DNA of 64,000 bases from NCBI RefSeq assembly GCF_900631955.1, contig NZ_UZWD01000034.1:1-64000 (forward strand), in the 5' to 3' direction. Position 1 is the stretch's first letter. Every line of letters begins with the position of its first letter. A model generated the notes under the pieces. That model was not told the DNA's origin. It searched no databases and saw nothing but the letters and a program-made list of their open reading frames with translations. Source of the stretch: Devosia equisanguinis (GTDB taxonomy: Bacteria; Pseudomonadota; Alphaproteobacteria; Rhizobiales; Devosiaceae). Both the position numbers and the translations under genes were made by a program. Positions 16,479 through 25,370 of this stretch are shown in pieces.

Positions 16479-16997
16479 ATGACAGCGCAGCAGAAAAATG
16501 TCAACAAAGCTGACATAAATCCGGCTGTGCATGGCCATCCCGATCTCCCGCTCGACGTGATGGGACTGTTTTTCTTCGCCTATCGCGATTTCACCGGCGA
16601 TGCCGATGCCCTGCTCGACCGCCAGGGCTTCGGGCGAGCCCACCATCGCGTGCTCTATTTCGTCAATCTGCGTCCCGGCATGCCGGTGGCCGATCTGCTC
16701 GACATTCTAAAGATCACCAAACAAAGCCTCGCCCGCGTTCTCCGCCAACTGATCGACAACGGCTATATCGAGCAATTGCCCGGTCATGCCGACCGCCGTC
16801 AGCGCCTATTATACGCCACCGACAAGGGGCGGGAGTTTTTTGCCCGCCTGTCTGCCAGTCAGGCGAGCCGCATCGATGCATCGTTTGCCACCTTGCCTCC
16901 GGAAGCGGCCGAAATGGTGCGGCGCTTCCTCGTCGGCATGGTAAATGCCGATGACCACACCGTGCTGGATCGACTGAGCCTCACCGCCAATCTCTAA
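16479..16997 (+). CDS. MarR-family transcriptional regulator
   Basis: The 172-aa protein has a MarR winged helix at about 45-140: VLYFVNLRPGMPVADLLDILKITKQSLARVLRQLIDNGYIEQ is the helix-turn-helix, and the wing contains GHADRRQRLLYATDKG, with the usual D-x-R-x-R pattern. Start ATG 16479 after GGAGAGA. The start is divergent from ilvE. The order ilvE next to a divergent MarR gene recurs in Rhizobiales, so an effect on ilvE is possible but untested. Confidence 0.9.
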   Translation: MTAQQKNVNKADINPAVHGHPDLPLDVMGLFFFAYRDFTGDADALLDRQGFGRAHHRVLYFVNLRPGMPVADLLDILKITKQSLARVLRQLIDNGYIEQLPGHADRRQRLLYATDKGREFFARLSASQASRIDASFATLPPEAAEMVRRFLVGMVNADDHTVLDRLSLTANL

Positions 16998-17197
16998 TGT
17001 CGGCCCGGCTAAACTCCCGACACATCGAGAAAATGTGACAGGGCCGGCGCGGCGAAAACCGCAAAAATCTGTAGATTGCTGCACGCTTAGGGTAAAAATC
17101 CCAATACCTTCCCCCTCGGGATAGAGACCACCCTTCACCGGTCGAACAGGCTGTTCACCAGTGCATACCAGGGGGCTCTAAAATTCCACATCGTTCT

Positions 17198-17686
17198 ATA
17201 GAACTGGAGAGACTGCGGCTGGAAACGGCAAAACTCTTTCAGGCCGCGCGACAGGAAAGCGCCGCCGGACGGGATGCCGATGCCATCGCGCTGCTGCGTT
17301 CGGCCCTGGCGCTGGCAACGCTGACCGGAGACGATGATCGTCTCGGAGACCTCAATGCGGCAATCGGTGCCGCCTTCATCCGCGAGGATATCCGCCAGTC
17401 GGACACGACGCAGGACCATCTGGGGGCAGCGATCGAGACCCTGCGTGCGGCCCTCGAAATCACCTCGACAACCGGCGCCAGCGCCGATGCCGCCACCATG
17501 ATCAATCTGGCGATCGCCTATGCGCGCCGCTTCCGCCGCGATGGCAATCGAACCGACCTGATGGCGGCCCATATCGAGCTGGACAGCGCCGAGCAGGAAA
17601 TCCGAAAAGCTGGCGATAGCGCGCTGAGCACACAGATCAGGGCCATCCGCTCGAGTTTGGGGGCGCGGGATAAGGTGATGAACTAA
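17198..17686 (+). CDS. TPR-like protein without a normal start codon (possible start-loss)
   Basis: The frame from 17096 to 17686 is open, with strongly coding-like codon use from about 17204, yet has no ATG, GTG or TTG before ATG 17498. The translation is helical and TPR-like (TAKLFQAARQESAAGRDADAIALLRSALALA, AAIETLRAALEITSTTGASADAATMINLAIAYA). Using only ATG 17498 would leave 62 residues and cut the repeats. An ATA at 17198 (ATA GAA CTG GAG) may be a decayed ATG, or a CTG may be used. It ends just before the convergent proC. Function unknown. Confidence 0.5.
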   Translation: MELERLRLETAKLFQAARQESAAGRDADAIALLRSALALATLTGDDDRLGDLNAAIGAAFIREDIRQSDTTQDHLGAAIETLRAALEITSTTGASADAATMINLAIAYARRFRRDGNRTDLMAAHIELDSAEQEIRKAGDSALSTQIRAIRSSLGARDKVMN

Positions 17687-17691
17687 GCCCC

Positions 17692-18513
17692 TTAGCCCCG
17701 ACCCAACTCCTCGCTGCGCTGCCGGGCGGCGGCAACCGCCTTTTCCATCAATGGCGTCAGCCCATCGGGCGCCATCAGCACGGCCAGAGCGGCAGCTGTG
17801 GTGCCATTGGGGGAGGTCACGTTCTGGCGCAATACGCTGGCCGGCGCCGGATCGGCTTCGAGCAGAGCCGCAGCGCCGATCACCGTCTGACGCGCCAGTT
17901 TCATGGCGACATGCTCGGGCAGACCCTGTGCCTGCCCGGCCGCAGCCAAGGCCTCGACGAGATTGAACACATAGGCCGGGCCAGAACCGGAGACCGCCGT
18001 GACGGCATCGAGATCGCTCTCGGCGTCGAACCAGACCACCGGCCCGGCAGCAGCCAGCAAGGCATCGGCATTGCCGCGATCATCGTTCCCAACCTCTGGA
18101 CCGGCGACGGCGCCGGTAATGCCCTTGCCCAGCTGGGCGGGCGTATTGGGCATGGTGCGAACGATGCGGCCGGTGCCCAACCCTTCGGAAAGCCGGGCGA
18201 TGGAAATGCCGGCGGCGATGGAGAGCACCAGCGTCTGCGGGCCCACGACCGGCAGCAGCCCTGCCATCACTGGCCCGATGATCTGCGGCTTGACTGCCAG
18301 CACCAGGACGTTGGGGACAAGGCCCGAGGCCTGACTGTTGATGACGAGATCATAATCGTCGGCCAGCGCCCTGGCATCGTCGCTCGGTGCCGGATCGACC
18401 AGCACCAGACTGCTGGGCGGCAGGCCGGCATCCAGCCAGCCGCGGGCCATGGCCAGACCCATTTTCCCGGCCCCGACGAGCATGACCGGTCCGAGATTGC
18501 GCAAGGAAGACAT
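17692..18513 (-). CDS. proC: Pyrroline-5-carboxylate reductase
   Basis: The 273-aa enzyme catalyses the last step of proline synthesis with NAD(P)H. The N-terminal Rossmann motif VGAGKMGLAMARGWLDAGL, VLAVKPQ, the MPNTPAQLGKG motif and the C-terminal SGSGPAYVFNLVEALAAAG dimer/active-site helix are intact. It overlaps the upstream ybjN-like gene by one base (TGATG), so the two form an operon. Confidence 0.94.
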   Translation of the reverse strand: MSSLRNLGPVMLVGAGKMGLAMARGWLDAGLPPSSLVLVDPAPSDDARALADDYDLVINSQASGLVPNVLVLAVKPQIIGPVMAGLLPVVGPQTLVLSIAAGISIARLSEGLGTGRIVRTMPNTPAQLGKGITGAVAGPEVGNDDRGNADALLAAAGPVVWFDAESDLDAVTAVSGSGPAYVFNLVEALAAAGQAQGLPEHVAMKLARQTVIGAAALLEADPAPASVLRQNVTSPNGTTAAALAVLMAPDGLTPLMEKAVAAARQRSEELGRG

Positions 18514-19013
18514 CAGGCTTCACCCACTGTTTCGAACATCACATGGCTGAGAGCGTCGGCCGCCGACTTGCCGGCCCACACCACGAACTGGAAGGCCTGG
18601 TAATAGAGGTCGCAGCTATCAGTCGCAGAACGCAGCAGGGCCTCGCATTGTTGCGGGGAAACGTCGGCGCCGCCGGTCAAGAGATGCGAGTTGCGGAACA
18701 GCACCACGCCCTCCTTGTTCCAGATGTCGAAATGGCCGATCCAGAGCTGTTCATTGATCAGGCTGATCAACTGTCTTACTTCGGAACGCCGGGCATCGGG
18801 CACCTTGAGGTCGAAGGCACAGGCGATGTGGAGCGACTCGAGGTCTTCCATCCAGTTGAAGGAGACGTGGTAATCGCTCCAGCCGCCGCGCACCGAGATG
18901 GAGATTTCGTCGGCATCCTGGCGCTCGAATGTCCAGTCGTTGATCGATGCGATGTGCTCGACAAGGTCCACCGGATGGGACGACCGATCGGGCTCGTATT
19001 CAATCAATGACAT
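18513..19013 (-). CDS. YbjN-domain (type III chaperone-like) protein
   Basis: The 166-aa protein starts at ATG 19013. The fold of the YbjN family resembles type III secretion chaperones. Characteristic parts are EHIASINDWTFERQDADEISISVRGGWSDYHVSFNWMEDLESLHIACAFDLKVP and the C-terminal helical region. The function of YbjN proteins is not well defined; in Rhizobiales the gene typically sits directly upstream of proC, as here. A TTAA-N7-TTAA motif of CtrA type lies about 210 bp upstream. Confidence 0.85.
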   Translation of the reverse strand: MSLIEYEPDRSSHPVDLVEHIASINDWTFERQDADEISISVRGGWSDYHVSFNWMEDLESLHIACAFDLKVPDARRSEVRQLISLINEQLWIGHFDIWNKEGVVLFRNSHLLTGGADVSPQQCEALLRSATDSCDLYYQAFQFVVWAGKSAADALSHVMFETVGEA

Positions 19014-19331
19014 AAGCGGATTCCGTCCTCGTAGGCGCTGTTGATCTGCTTGCGGCAAGAATGCGCCGCGCGATACTGGCGTGTAAGCGGGGAACAGGTC
19101 GCGCCCCCCTCCGGGGTCTACGAATCGTCCACGAGGACAAATCTACACCGCGTTCCTGATTCAGGGGACGCGAGCGGACACGATGAGGGCAATCTCTTGT
19201 GGATGACGATGGGCCGCAAAGTCTTAACAGGCCGTTAAGCCCAAGAGCGGCGCCGATTTAGCGGCGTTTACAATTATTAGGCTGCATCAGCCAGGCAGCG
19301 CCAGAACCCAACCACCCCGGGACTGGGAGGC
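19014..19331. other. Intergenic region upstream of the ybjN-proC operon
   Basis: This 318-bp gap holds a CtrA-like box (19224-19238), a GATTC site and an AT-rich patch near 19265-19280. I see no credible reading frame. Promoters for the ybjN-like gene on the minus strand are expected here. Confidence 0.4.
19224..19238. promoter_or_regulatory. Candidate CtrA binding site (TTAA-N7-TTAA)
   Basis: TTAA (19224-19227) and TTAA (19235-19238) are spaced by exactly seven bases, inside the palindrome CTTAACAGGCCGTTAAG. This matches the core of the CtrA cell-cycle regulator site in alphaproteobacteria. It lies about 210 bp before the ybjN-like start. Confidence 0.5.
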
Positions 19332-20054
19332 CTAAAACAAATGCTCGGGGCCGGCCCAGCCGAAGCGGATGGCCTCGCCCCATTGCGAGAAGCCGTTGGC
19401 TTCGGCCATGCGTGCCGCAGATTCGGTATCATAGGGGATGGCGATCAATGCCGTCTGCCACCCGGCGCGACGCTGTTCGAGGATGGCATAATGGGCATCG
19501 GGGGAGCCGCGCACCAATTGCATGCCCACCGAGCCGGGATTGACGATCAGCCTTCCGTCGCGGAGCCGGACGGTCCGGGGCACATGGGTGTGACCGCACA
19601 GCATGACGGCCGCGGTGAGGCCCTGGGCTGCGCGGGTCACTTCGGCTTCTGACGGCAGGGTGGTGGTGCGGCCCTTGTAGAAATTGTCGAGCCAGGGAAT
19701 TTCGTCGCCCTGTGGCGCGCCGTGACAAAGATAGATGTCGGTGCCCAGACGAGCCTCCGCGCCCTGCCCCGCCAGCCACTCGATTTGCGTCGGCGTCAGC
19801 AGGTTGCGGGCGAAAATATCGACGGCGCCGGCGCGTGCACCCTGTGCGTCCAGCACCCAGCGGTCATGATTGCCCTGGATGCAGAGGGCGCCCAGCCCCA
19901 TCAGCCGCTCGGCGGCGCCGGCCGGATCGATGGGGCCGCTGACATGGTCGCCGAGGCACAGGACGGCATCGAAACTGTGCCGCGCCAGATCCTCGAGCAC
20001 CGCATCGAGTGCCGGGCTGTTACCATGGACATCGGAAAGAACGGCGACCCGCAA
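19332..20054 (-). CDS. Metallophosphoesterase family protein (YfcE/MJ0936-like)
   Basis: The 240-aa calcineurin-like phosphoesterase has the metal-binding blocks D8/H10/N12 (LSDVHGNSPALDAVL), CLGDHVSGP, QGNHDRW, and downstream CHGAPQGDE and CGHTHVPR, with VNPGSVG near the end. Such single-domain enzymes hydrolyse phosphodiesters or act as phosphatases; the substrate is unknown. It is followed by a ubiK-like gene upstream in the same direction, separated by three bases, so the two are co-transcribed. Confidence 0.9.
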   Translation of the reverse strand: MRVAVLSDVHGNSPALDAVLEDLARHSFDAVLCLGDHVSGPIDPAGAAERLMGLGALCIQGNHDRWVLDAQGARAGAVDIFARNLLTPTQIEWLAGQGAEARLGTDIYLCHGAPQGDEIPWLDNFYKGRTTTLPSEAEVTRAAQGLTAAVMLCGHTHVPRTVRLRDGRLIVNPGSVGMQLVRGSPDAHYAILEQRRAGWQTALIAIPYDTESAARMAEANGFSQWGEAIRFGWAGPEHLF

Positions 20055-20057
20055 GGA

Positions 20058-20312
20058 TCAGACCGCAGGCTTGTCGCCACCGCGCAGCGCGGCGAGTTCC
20101 TTGCGCAGCGCATCGATTTCTTCGCCCTGCACCTGGACGAGTTCGCGCAAGGCGTCGAATTCCTCGCGCTTGACCAATTCCATGTCGTTGATGATTCTCT
20201 GGGCCTGAGACTTGACCACCGTCTCGACTTCACGGCGAACGCCATCGGCAACGCCTGCGGCCTCGTTCATCACCCGGCCCAGCCCGTCGAAAATCCTGTT
20301 GTTCTGGTTCAT
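20058..20312 (-). CDS. ubiK: UbiK-family accessory factor (membrane fusogenic, BMFP domain)
   Basis: The 84-aa protein has an amphipathic N-terminal helix and a C-terminal coiled coil (EEFDALRELVQVQGEEIDALRKELAAL), the BMFP architecture. UbiK of E. coli binds UbiJ and supports ubiquinone synthesis; in Brucella a homologue fuses membranes in vitro. It is divergent from lgt (125 bp gap), a neighbourhood common in Rhizobiales. Confidence 0.85.
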   Translation of the reverse strand: MNQNNRIFDGLGRVMNEAAGVADGVRREVETVVKSQAQRIINDMELVKREEFDALRELVQVQGEEIDALRKELAALRGGDKPAV

Positions 20313-20437
20313 GGCAGTTCCAATTCCTTGAGAGGCGGCCCGCAGGGCTCAGCAATGCTTGATATGTAGGCCAGCCATCCCGACTTGACCAGACCAGGCG
20401 AAGCGGCAATGGTCCGCGCCAGCACAGAGGACCGCCC

Positions 20438-21262
20438 TTGCCCTTCCCCAATATTCACCCCATCGCCTTTTCCATCGGCCCCGTGGATATCCGCTGGTAT
20501 GCGCTGGGCTATCTGTTCGGCGTGCTGCTGGGCGCCGCTTATGGCTGGTTGCTGCTGCGCAATGAGCGGCTTTGGCATCGGGGCACGCCGCCCTTCAAGG
20601 CCAATGACATCTGGGACTTCGCCTTCTGGGCCATGCTCGCCATCGTGATCGGCGGCCGCACCGGCTATGTGCTGTTCTACAATTTCTCCGAATATGCGCA
20701 GGACCCTATCCAGGTGTTCAACACGCTGGATGGCGGCATGTCCTATCATGGCGGCATGATCGGGCTAATGCTGGCAGCGATCCTGTTCACCCGGTCCAAG
20801 GGTGGCAATTGGCTCTCGGCGCTCGACCTGATGGGGGCCGTGGCCACTATCGGCATCTTCCTTGTGCGCATCGCCAATTTCATCAATTCCGAGCTCTATG
20901 GCGCACCCACCGACCTGCCCTGGGGCGTGGTGTTCCCGACCGACCCGCTGCAGGTCGCCCGCCACCCCAGCCAGCTCTATGAAGCGGCAATGGAGGGACT
21001 GCTGCTGTTCCTCATCATTCGCGTGGCGACACACGTGTTCTACGCCCTGCGCAAGCCGGGCCTCGTCGCCGGCATATTCGGCATCGGCTATGGGGTCTCG
21101 CGCATTCTTGTCGAGCTGGTTCGCCTGCCCGATATCCAGATCGGCTATCTCTATGGCGGTTGGCTGACCATGGGCATGGTCTTGAGCCTGCCCATGGTGG
21201 TCGCCGGATTGGGTCTCGTCATCTTTGCGCTGACCCGCCCGGAGAACAAGCTGCGCCCTTGA
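20438..21262 (+). CDS. lgt: Prolipoprotein diacylglyceryl transferase
   Basis: The 274-aa seven-helix membrane enzyme transfers diacylglycerol from phosphatidylglycerol to the lipobox Cys, the first step of lipoprotein maturation. The signature GGRTGYVLFYN, the essential His in YHGGMIGLM and the RIANFINSELYG motif with its catalytic Arg are present. The start codon is TTG at 20438, preceded by AGAGGA; no ATG fits. It heads an lgt-midA-pgeF operon. Confidence 0.96.
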   Translation: MPFPNIHPIAFSIGPVDIRWYALGYLFGVLLGAAYGWLLLRNERLWHRGTPPFKANDIWDFAFWAMLAIVIGGRTGYVLFYNFSEYAQDPIQVFNTLDGGMSYHGGMIGLMLAAILFTRSKGGNWLSALDLMGAVATIGIFLVRIANFINSELYGAPTDLPWGVVFPTDPLQVARHPSQLYEAAMEGLLLFLIIRVATHVFYALRKPGLVAGIFGIGYGVSRILVELVRLPDIQIGYLYGGWLTMGMVLSLPMVVAGLGLVIFALTRPENKLRP

Positions 21263-21311
21263 ACGGCGGGATTTGAACACCCCTCCTGCCCGGCAAATCG
21301 GAATTATTGAC

Positions 21312-22391
21312 GTGAACCAAACCCTTTCGCTCTCTGACCAGATCGACCTGCAGATCCGCACCACCGGGCCCATTTCGGTGGCAACCTATATGGGGCTCTG
21401 CCTGACGCATCCGACCAAGGGCTATTATCGCGCCCAGAACGCCGTCGGCGCCGATGGCGATTTCATCACCGCGCCGGAGATTTCGCAGATGTTCGGCGAG
21501 TTGATCGGGTTTTTCCTGGTCAATCTCTGGCAACAGATGGACGAGCCAAAGCCCTTCACCCTGCTGGAGCTGGGACCGGGCCGCGGCACGCTGATGGCCG
21601 ATATTATGCGCGTCGCCTGCCGCGCGCCAGGCTTTCGCGAAGCGGTGCAATTGCGGTTGTTCGAAACCAGCCCAGTGTTGATCGCCCAGCAGAAGCAGCG
21701 CCTGGCTGCCTATGATGCGCAATGGATCGAGTCCTTCGACCAGTTGGGCGATACCCCGCTCATGGTGGTGGCCAACGAGTTCTTCGACGCGCTGCCGATC
21801 CGACAGTTCGTGCGCAAGGATGACGGCTGGCATGAGCGCCAGATCGGCCTGGCCGATGGCCAGCGCGTCTTCGGCCTGTCGCCGACGCCGATTCCAGCCG
21901 AGTCCATGCCGCCTGCGGCGGCGGATGCAGCGCCGGACAGTGTGTTCGAGGTGCATTTTGCCAGCGGCGAAGTGATGTCCCGCCTGTCCCGCGCCATTGC
22001 CCGCCAGGGTGGCGCCATGCTGGCCATCGACTATGGCTATGCCCACAGCCAGACCGGCGAAACGCTGCAGGGCGTGCGCAACCACGCTTTCGCCGATGTC
22101 CTCTCCGATCCCGGCGCGGTCGATCTCTCTGCCCATGTCGATTTTGCCGTGCTCGGCGGCGCCGCACGTCAGGCGGGGCTTGCGGCCCAGCCGCTGGTGA
22201 CCCAGGGCGAGTTTCTGACCCGGCTGGGCATTGGCGAGCGCGCAAGCGCCCTGGCCCGGGCCAATCCCGAGGCCGCCGCCGATGTGCGCCTGGCCGAGGA
22301 GCGGCTGACCAGCGCCCAGCAGATGGGCGAGCTCTTCAAGGTGTTCTGCGCCCATAGTCCGGGCCTGGTGCCGCCGGGATTTGTGGCGTGA
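21312..22391 (+). CDS. MidA/NDUFAF7-like class I SAM-dependent methyltransferase
   Basis: The 359-aa protein belongs to the family of mitochondrial NDUFAF7 (MidA), which methylates an Arg of complex I subunit NDUFS2 during assembly. Motifs: GPISVATYMGLCLTHPTKGYY, ISQMFGELIGFFLVNLW, LLELGPGRGTLMADIMRV (SAM motif I) and VVANEFFDALPIRQFV. A GTG start at 21312 matches the usual N-terminus; a TTG 39 bases upstream is the alternative. It overlaps pgeF (GTGA). A bacterial role in complex I is likely but unproven. Confidence 0.9.
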   Translation: MNQTLSLSDQIDLQIRTTGPISVATYMGLCLTHPTKGYYRAQNAVGADGDFITAPEISQMFGELIGFFLVNLWQQMDEPKPFTLLELGPGRGTLMADIMRVACRAPGFREAVQLRLFETSPVLIAQQKQRLAAYDAQWIESFDQLGDTPLMVVANEFFDALPIRQFVRKDDGWHERQIGLADGQRVFGLSPTPIPAESMPPAAADAAPDSVFEVHFASGEVMSRLSRAIARQGGAMLAIDYGYAHSQTGETLQGVRNHAFADVLSDPGAVDLSAHVDFAVLGGAARQAGLAAQPLVTQGEFLTRLGIGERASALARANPEAAADVRLAEERLTSAQQMGELFKVFCAHSPGLVPPGFVA

Positions 22392-23143
22392 CTGGGTTCA
22401 GTACCAGCACAGGGCTTGCTGCCGTGCCGCATGGCTTTTTCGGCCGCGACGGCGGGGTGTCGCTGGGCGATTTCGCGGGCAATAATATGTCGACCGCCGT
22501 GGGCGACGATGCCAAGGCGGTGGCGGCCAATCGCGCCGGGGCGCTGGCGGCGCTGGGTTTCGCCCCCGATGTGCTCTGCCTGTTGCGGCAGGTCCATTCG
22601 GCTCGAGTCGAGACCATTACCGGCCCCATCGCGCCCGGCACGATCGAGGCCGACGCCATGGTCACCGACCGGCCCGGTCTGGTGCTGGGCATTCTCACCG
22701 CCGACTGCACGCCGATTCTCTTGGCCGATGCCGAGGCCGGGGTGGTCGGGGCGGCTCATGCCGGCTGGCGCGGTGCGGTGGATGGCATCGCGGCGGCGAC
22801 CGTAAAAGCCATGGTGGCGCTGGGGGCCGAGCCATCGCGGATCACGGCCGCGATTGGGCCCACCATCACCCAGCCCAATTACGAAGTGGGCGAGCAATTC
22901 CGCGCCGATGTGCTGGCCCTTCACCCCGATGCCGACCGCTATTTTGTGACGCCGCCGGGCGGCAAGCCGCATTTCGACCTGCCAGGGCTGGTTGAGGAGC
23001 AGTTGCGCGCCGCCGGAATCGCGACGGTCGAGCGCGTGGGTGGCTGCACCTATGGCCAGCCGGAGCGCTATTTCTCGCATCGCTTCGCCACCCATCGCGG
23101 AACGGGCACCGGGCGGCAGATTGCCCTGGTTGCAACCCGGTAA
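22388..23143 (+). CDS. pgeF: Peptidoglycan editing factor PgeF (YfiH, laccase-domain)
   Basis: The 251-aa protein corrects peptidoglycan precursors carrying L-Ser in place of L-Ala in E. coli; homologues also act on purine nucleosides. The metal ligands are intact and at the same positions as in E. coli YfiH: His70 (RQVHSARV), Cys107 (ADCTPIL) and His124 (AAHAGWRGAVDGI). GTG start at 22388, coupled to the upstream methyltransferase gene. Confidence 0.92.
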   Translation: MTGFSTSTGLAAVPHGFFGRDGGVSLGDFAGNNMSTAVGDDAKAVAANRAGALAALGFAPDVLCLLRQVHSARVETITGPIAPGTIEADAMVTDRPGLVLGILTADCTPILLADAEAGVVGAAHAGWRGAVDGIAAATVKAMVALGAEPSRITAAIGPTITQPNYEVGEQFRADVLALHPDADRYFVTPPGGKPHFDLPGLVEEQLRAAGIATVERVGGCTYGQPERYFSHRFATHRGTGTGRQIALVATR

Positions 23144-23257
23144 CCCATTTTCTTCTGTCATCCATTTGTTGCGTTGTCAGGCAGGCAGCGACAAGCTAAA
23201 GCTGCCCGCGAAACTGGAAGGTCCTCCCCCAGGACCCGTTGAGACAGGATCGCGTCC

Positions 23258-24190
23258 ATGAAGCTGGTGACCGGCAACTCCAACCGCCCGCTGGCTCAGG
23301 CTGTCGCCAGCTATCTCGAACTCCCCCTGACCGATTGCACGGTGAAACGGTTCGCCGACAACGAGGTCTATGTCGAGATCCACGAGAATGTGCGTGGCGA
23401 GGACGTCTTCATCCTGCAGTCGACGAGCTATCCGGCCAATGACAACCTGATGGAATTGCTCATCATCGTCGATGCGCTGCGCCGTTCCTCGGCCCGTCGC
23501 ATCACCGCGGTGCTGCCCTATTTCGGCTATGCCCGCCAGGATCGTCGCGCCACCGGCCGCACCCCGATTTCGGCCAAGCTGGTGGCCAATCTGATCGTGG
23601 AAGCCGGCGTCAATCGCGTCATCACGCTCGATCTGCATGCCGCCCAGATCCAAGGCTTTTTCGATATTCCGACCGACAATCTCTATGCCGCGCCGATCAT
23701 CACCCGGGACATTCTCGACAATTACAAGCTCGAGAACACCATGATCGTCTCCCCTGACGTTGGCGGCGTGGCGCGTGCCCGTGCCGTGGCCCAGCGCCTC
23801 GGCACCGATCTCGCCATTGTCGACAAGCGCCGTCCGCGTGCCGGCGTCTCCGAGGTGATGAACATCATCGGCGACGTGTCCGGACAGGCCTGCATTCTCA
23901 TCGACGATATCGTCGATAGCGGCGGCACCCTGGTCAATGCGGCCGAGGCCCTGCTCAAGGCCGGCGCCAAGGAAGTTTCGGCCTATATCACCCATGGCGT
24001 GCTGTCGGGCGCCGCCTCCGAGCGTATCGCCGGCTCCAAGCTCAAGGAACTGGTGGTGACCGATTCCATCGTCGACACCGAAGCGACCAAGCTGGCTGCC
24101 AATATCCGGCGCATGAACATCGCCCCGCTGATCGGCGAGGCCATTGCCCGCACCGCCAGCGAACAGAGTGTGTCGAGCCTGTTTGACTGA
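23258..24190 (+). CDS. prs: Ribose-phosphate pyrophosphokinase
   Basis: The 310-aa enzyme makes PRPP from ribose 5-phosphate and ATP for purine, pyrimidine, His and Trp synthesis. Motifs: [55 protein letters not shown] and the PRPP-binding [20 protein letters not shown]. The length is normal. A 114-bp gap precedes it; its stop overlaps the start of the GNAT gene (TGATGA). Confidence 0.98.
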   Translation: MKLVTGNSNRPLAQAVASYLELPLTDCTVKRFADNEVYVEIHENVRGEDVFILQSTSYPANDNLMELLIIVDALRRSSARRITAVLPYFGYARQDRRATGRTPISAKLVANLIVEAGVNRVITLDLHAAQIQGFFDIPTDNLYAAPIITRDILDNYKLENTMIVSPDVGGVARARAVAQRLGTDLAIVDKRRPRAGVSEVMNIIGDVSGQACILIDDIVDSGGTLVNAAEALLKAGAKEVSAYITHGVLSGAASERIAGSKLKELVVTDSIVDTEATKLAANIRRMNIAPLIGEAIARTASEQSVSSLFD

Positions 24191-24708
24191 TGACTCCCCT
24201 GCCCGAGGCAGATCGCCTGGTCTTCCGCCGGTTCCAGACCAGCGACCAGGCGGACGTTAGGGCGATGTTTGCCGACGATTATGCGGCGCAGTTTTATCCA
24301 ACCTATCAGGACCAAGCGGCCGCCCTGCGCTGGATCGACTGGAACCTCGACAATTATCGCGAATATGGCTTCGGCCTTTGGGCGATCTGCGACAAGTCCG
24401 GCGCGTTTGTCGGCGATTGCGGCCTCACCTGGCAGAACACTGACCGCGGACGCCAACTTGAACTCGGCTATCACGTCACCCAGAACCATCGCGGCCACGG
24501 CTATGCCATCGAGGCGGGGCGCGCCGTGCTCGCCTGGGGCTGGGACAATACCGACGCCCCGGACATCGTCTCGATCGTGGCGCCGGAGAATATGGCCTCG
24601 ATTCGCAGTGCCACGAGATTGCACCAGGGCTGCCGCAGCTATACCAAAGCCGACGGCAGCCGCCGGCTGCTGTTTTATACGACGCGACCAGGCTTACTTG
24701 AGGATTAA
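24190..24708 (+). CDS. GNAT-family N-acetyltransferase (RimJ/RimL-like)
   Basis: The 172-aa protein has the RimJ/RimL-type acetyltransferase layout: an N-terminal LVFRRFQTSDQADVRAMF, a central strand FVGDCGLTWQNTDRGRQLELGYHVTQNHRGHGYAIEAGRAVLAWGWD with the acetyl-CoA-binding R-G-x-G-Y element, and VAPENMASIRSATRL. It overlaps the prs stop by one base. Substrate unknown. Its 3' end overlaps the convergent next gene by 15 bp. Confidence 0.85.
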   Translation: MTPLPEADRLVFRRFQTSDQADVRAMFADDYAAQFYPTYQDQAAALRWIDWNLDNYREYGFGLWAICDKSGAFVGDCGLTWQNTDRGRQLELGYHVTQNHRGHGYAIEAGRAVLAWGWDNTDAPDIVSIVAPENMASIRSATRLHQGCRSYTKADGSRRLLFYTTRPGLLED

Positions 24709-25131
24709 CTGCAGCTTGCCGGCCGCATAGGCGGTGCCGCAATCGGTGGCATCATGCATGATGTCTTCCTCGAGCAGCGGCGTGGCGGTCATGCCTTCGC
24801 CGGTGAAGCGCATGTCGTCGCACTCTCCGTCATTGGCATATTCGCCCTTGTCGTCGCCGAAATCGGGCACGCCATTGTCGTCGATGCCGCGCAACCTGAT
24901 CGTGCCGGCCTCATAGGCGGCGCGGCAGTCGGTGGCGTCGTTGAGAATGTCGTCGCTCAACAGGAAGGTGCGCGTCATGCCCTTGCCCTCGAAGCGCGGG
25001 TCGTCGCATTCCCCATCATTGGCATATTCGCCATTATCGGTGCCAAAGGAGAATTTCGGCGCGGCCTGCGCCGGGATTGAAAACAGCGCAAGGCTCGCAA
25101 AGGCGACGGCAAAAGCGGCACTGGATTTCAT
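24694..25131 (-). CDS. Secreted protein with two GEYANDGECDD repeats
   Basis: The 145-aa protein starts at ATG 25131 with a signal peptide (residues 1-23, ending IPAQA). The mature part consists of two repeats of about 45 residues, each reading D.GEYANDGECDDxRFxGxGM, then LLxxDIxxDATDC and AYxAGxxxL. Each has two conserved Cys and many Asp/Glu, suggesting a disulfide and a metal (perhaps Ca2+) site. The same motif occurs in other alphaproteobacterial secreted proteins and next to peptidase domains. Function unknown. It overlaps the convergent GNAT gene by 15 bp. Confidence 0.75.
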   Translation of the reverse strand: MKSSAAFAVAFASLALFSIPAQAAPKFSFGTDNGEYANDGECDDPRFEGKGMTRTFLLSDDILNDATDCRAAYEAGTIRLRGIDDNGVPDFGDDKGEYANDGECDDMRFTGEGMTATPLLEEDIMHDATDCGTAYAAGKLQLILK

Positions 25132-25370
25132 TTTTAGTCCTGAATCGATAAAACAAGACCGCATCAGCGCCGCTGGTTCTGACGAAAATGTGACCCATTT
25201 TATCGCGCGGGGTGAAATCCCCGGATTTCGGCGATTGCGGGATGCTCAACTTCCTTGCCCAGCCAGGACAAATCCTCTATAGCCCAGCCCCATGAAGCGC
25301 TCGTCACCCCTGGAGGACGGGCGCGTATGTCGTTGTGATGACGCATACACCAACCCAATGGATGTTTTCC

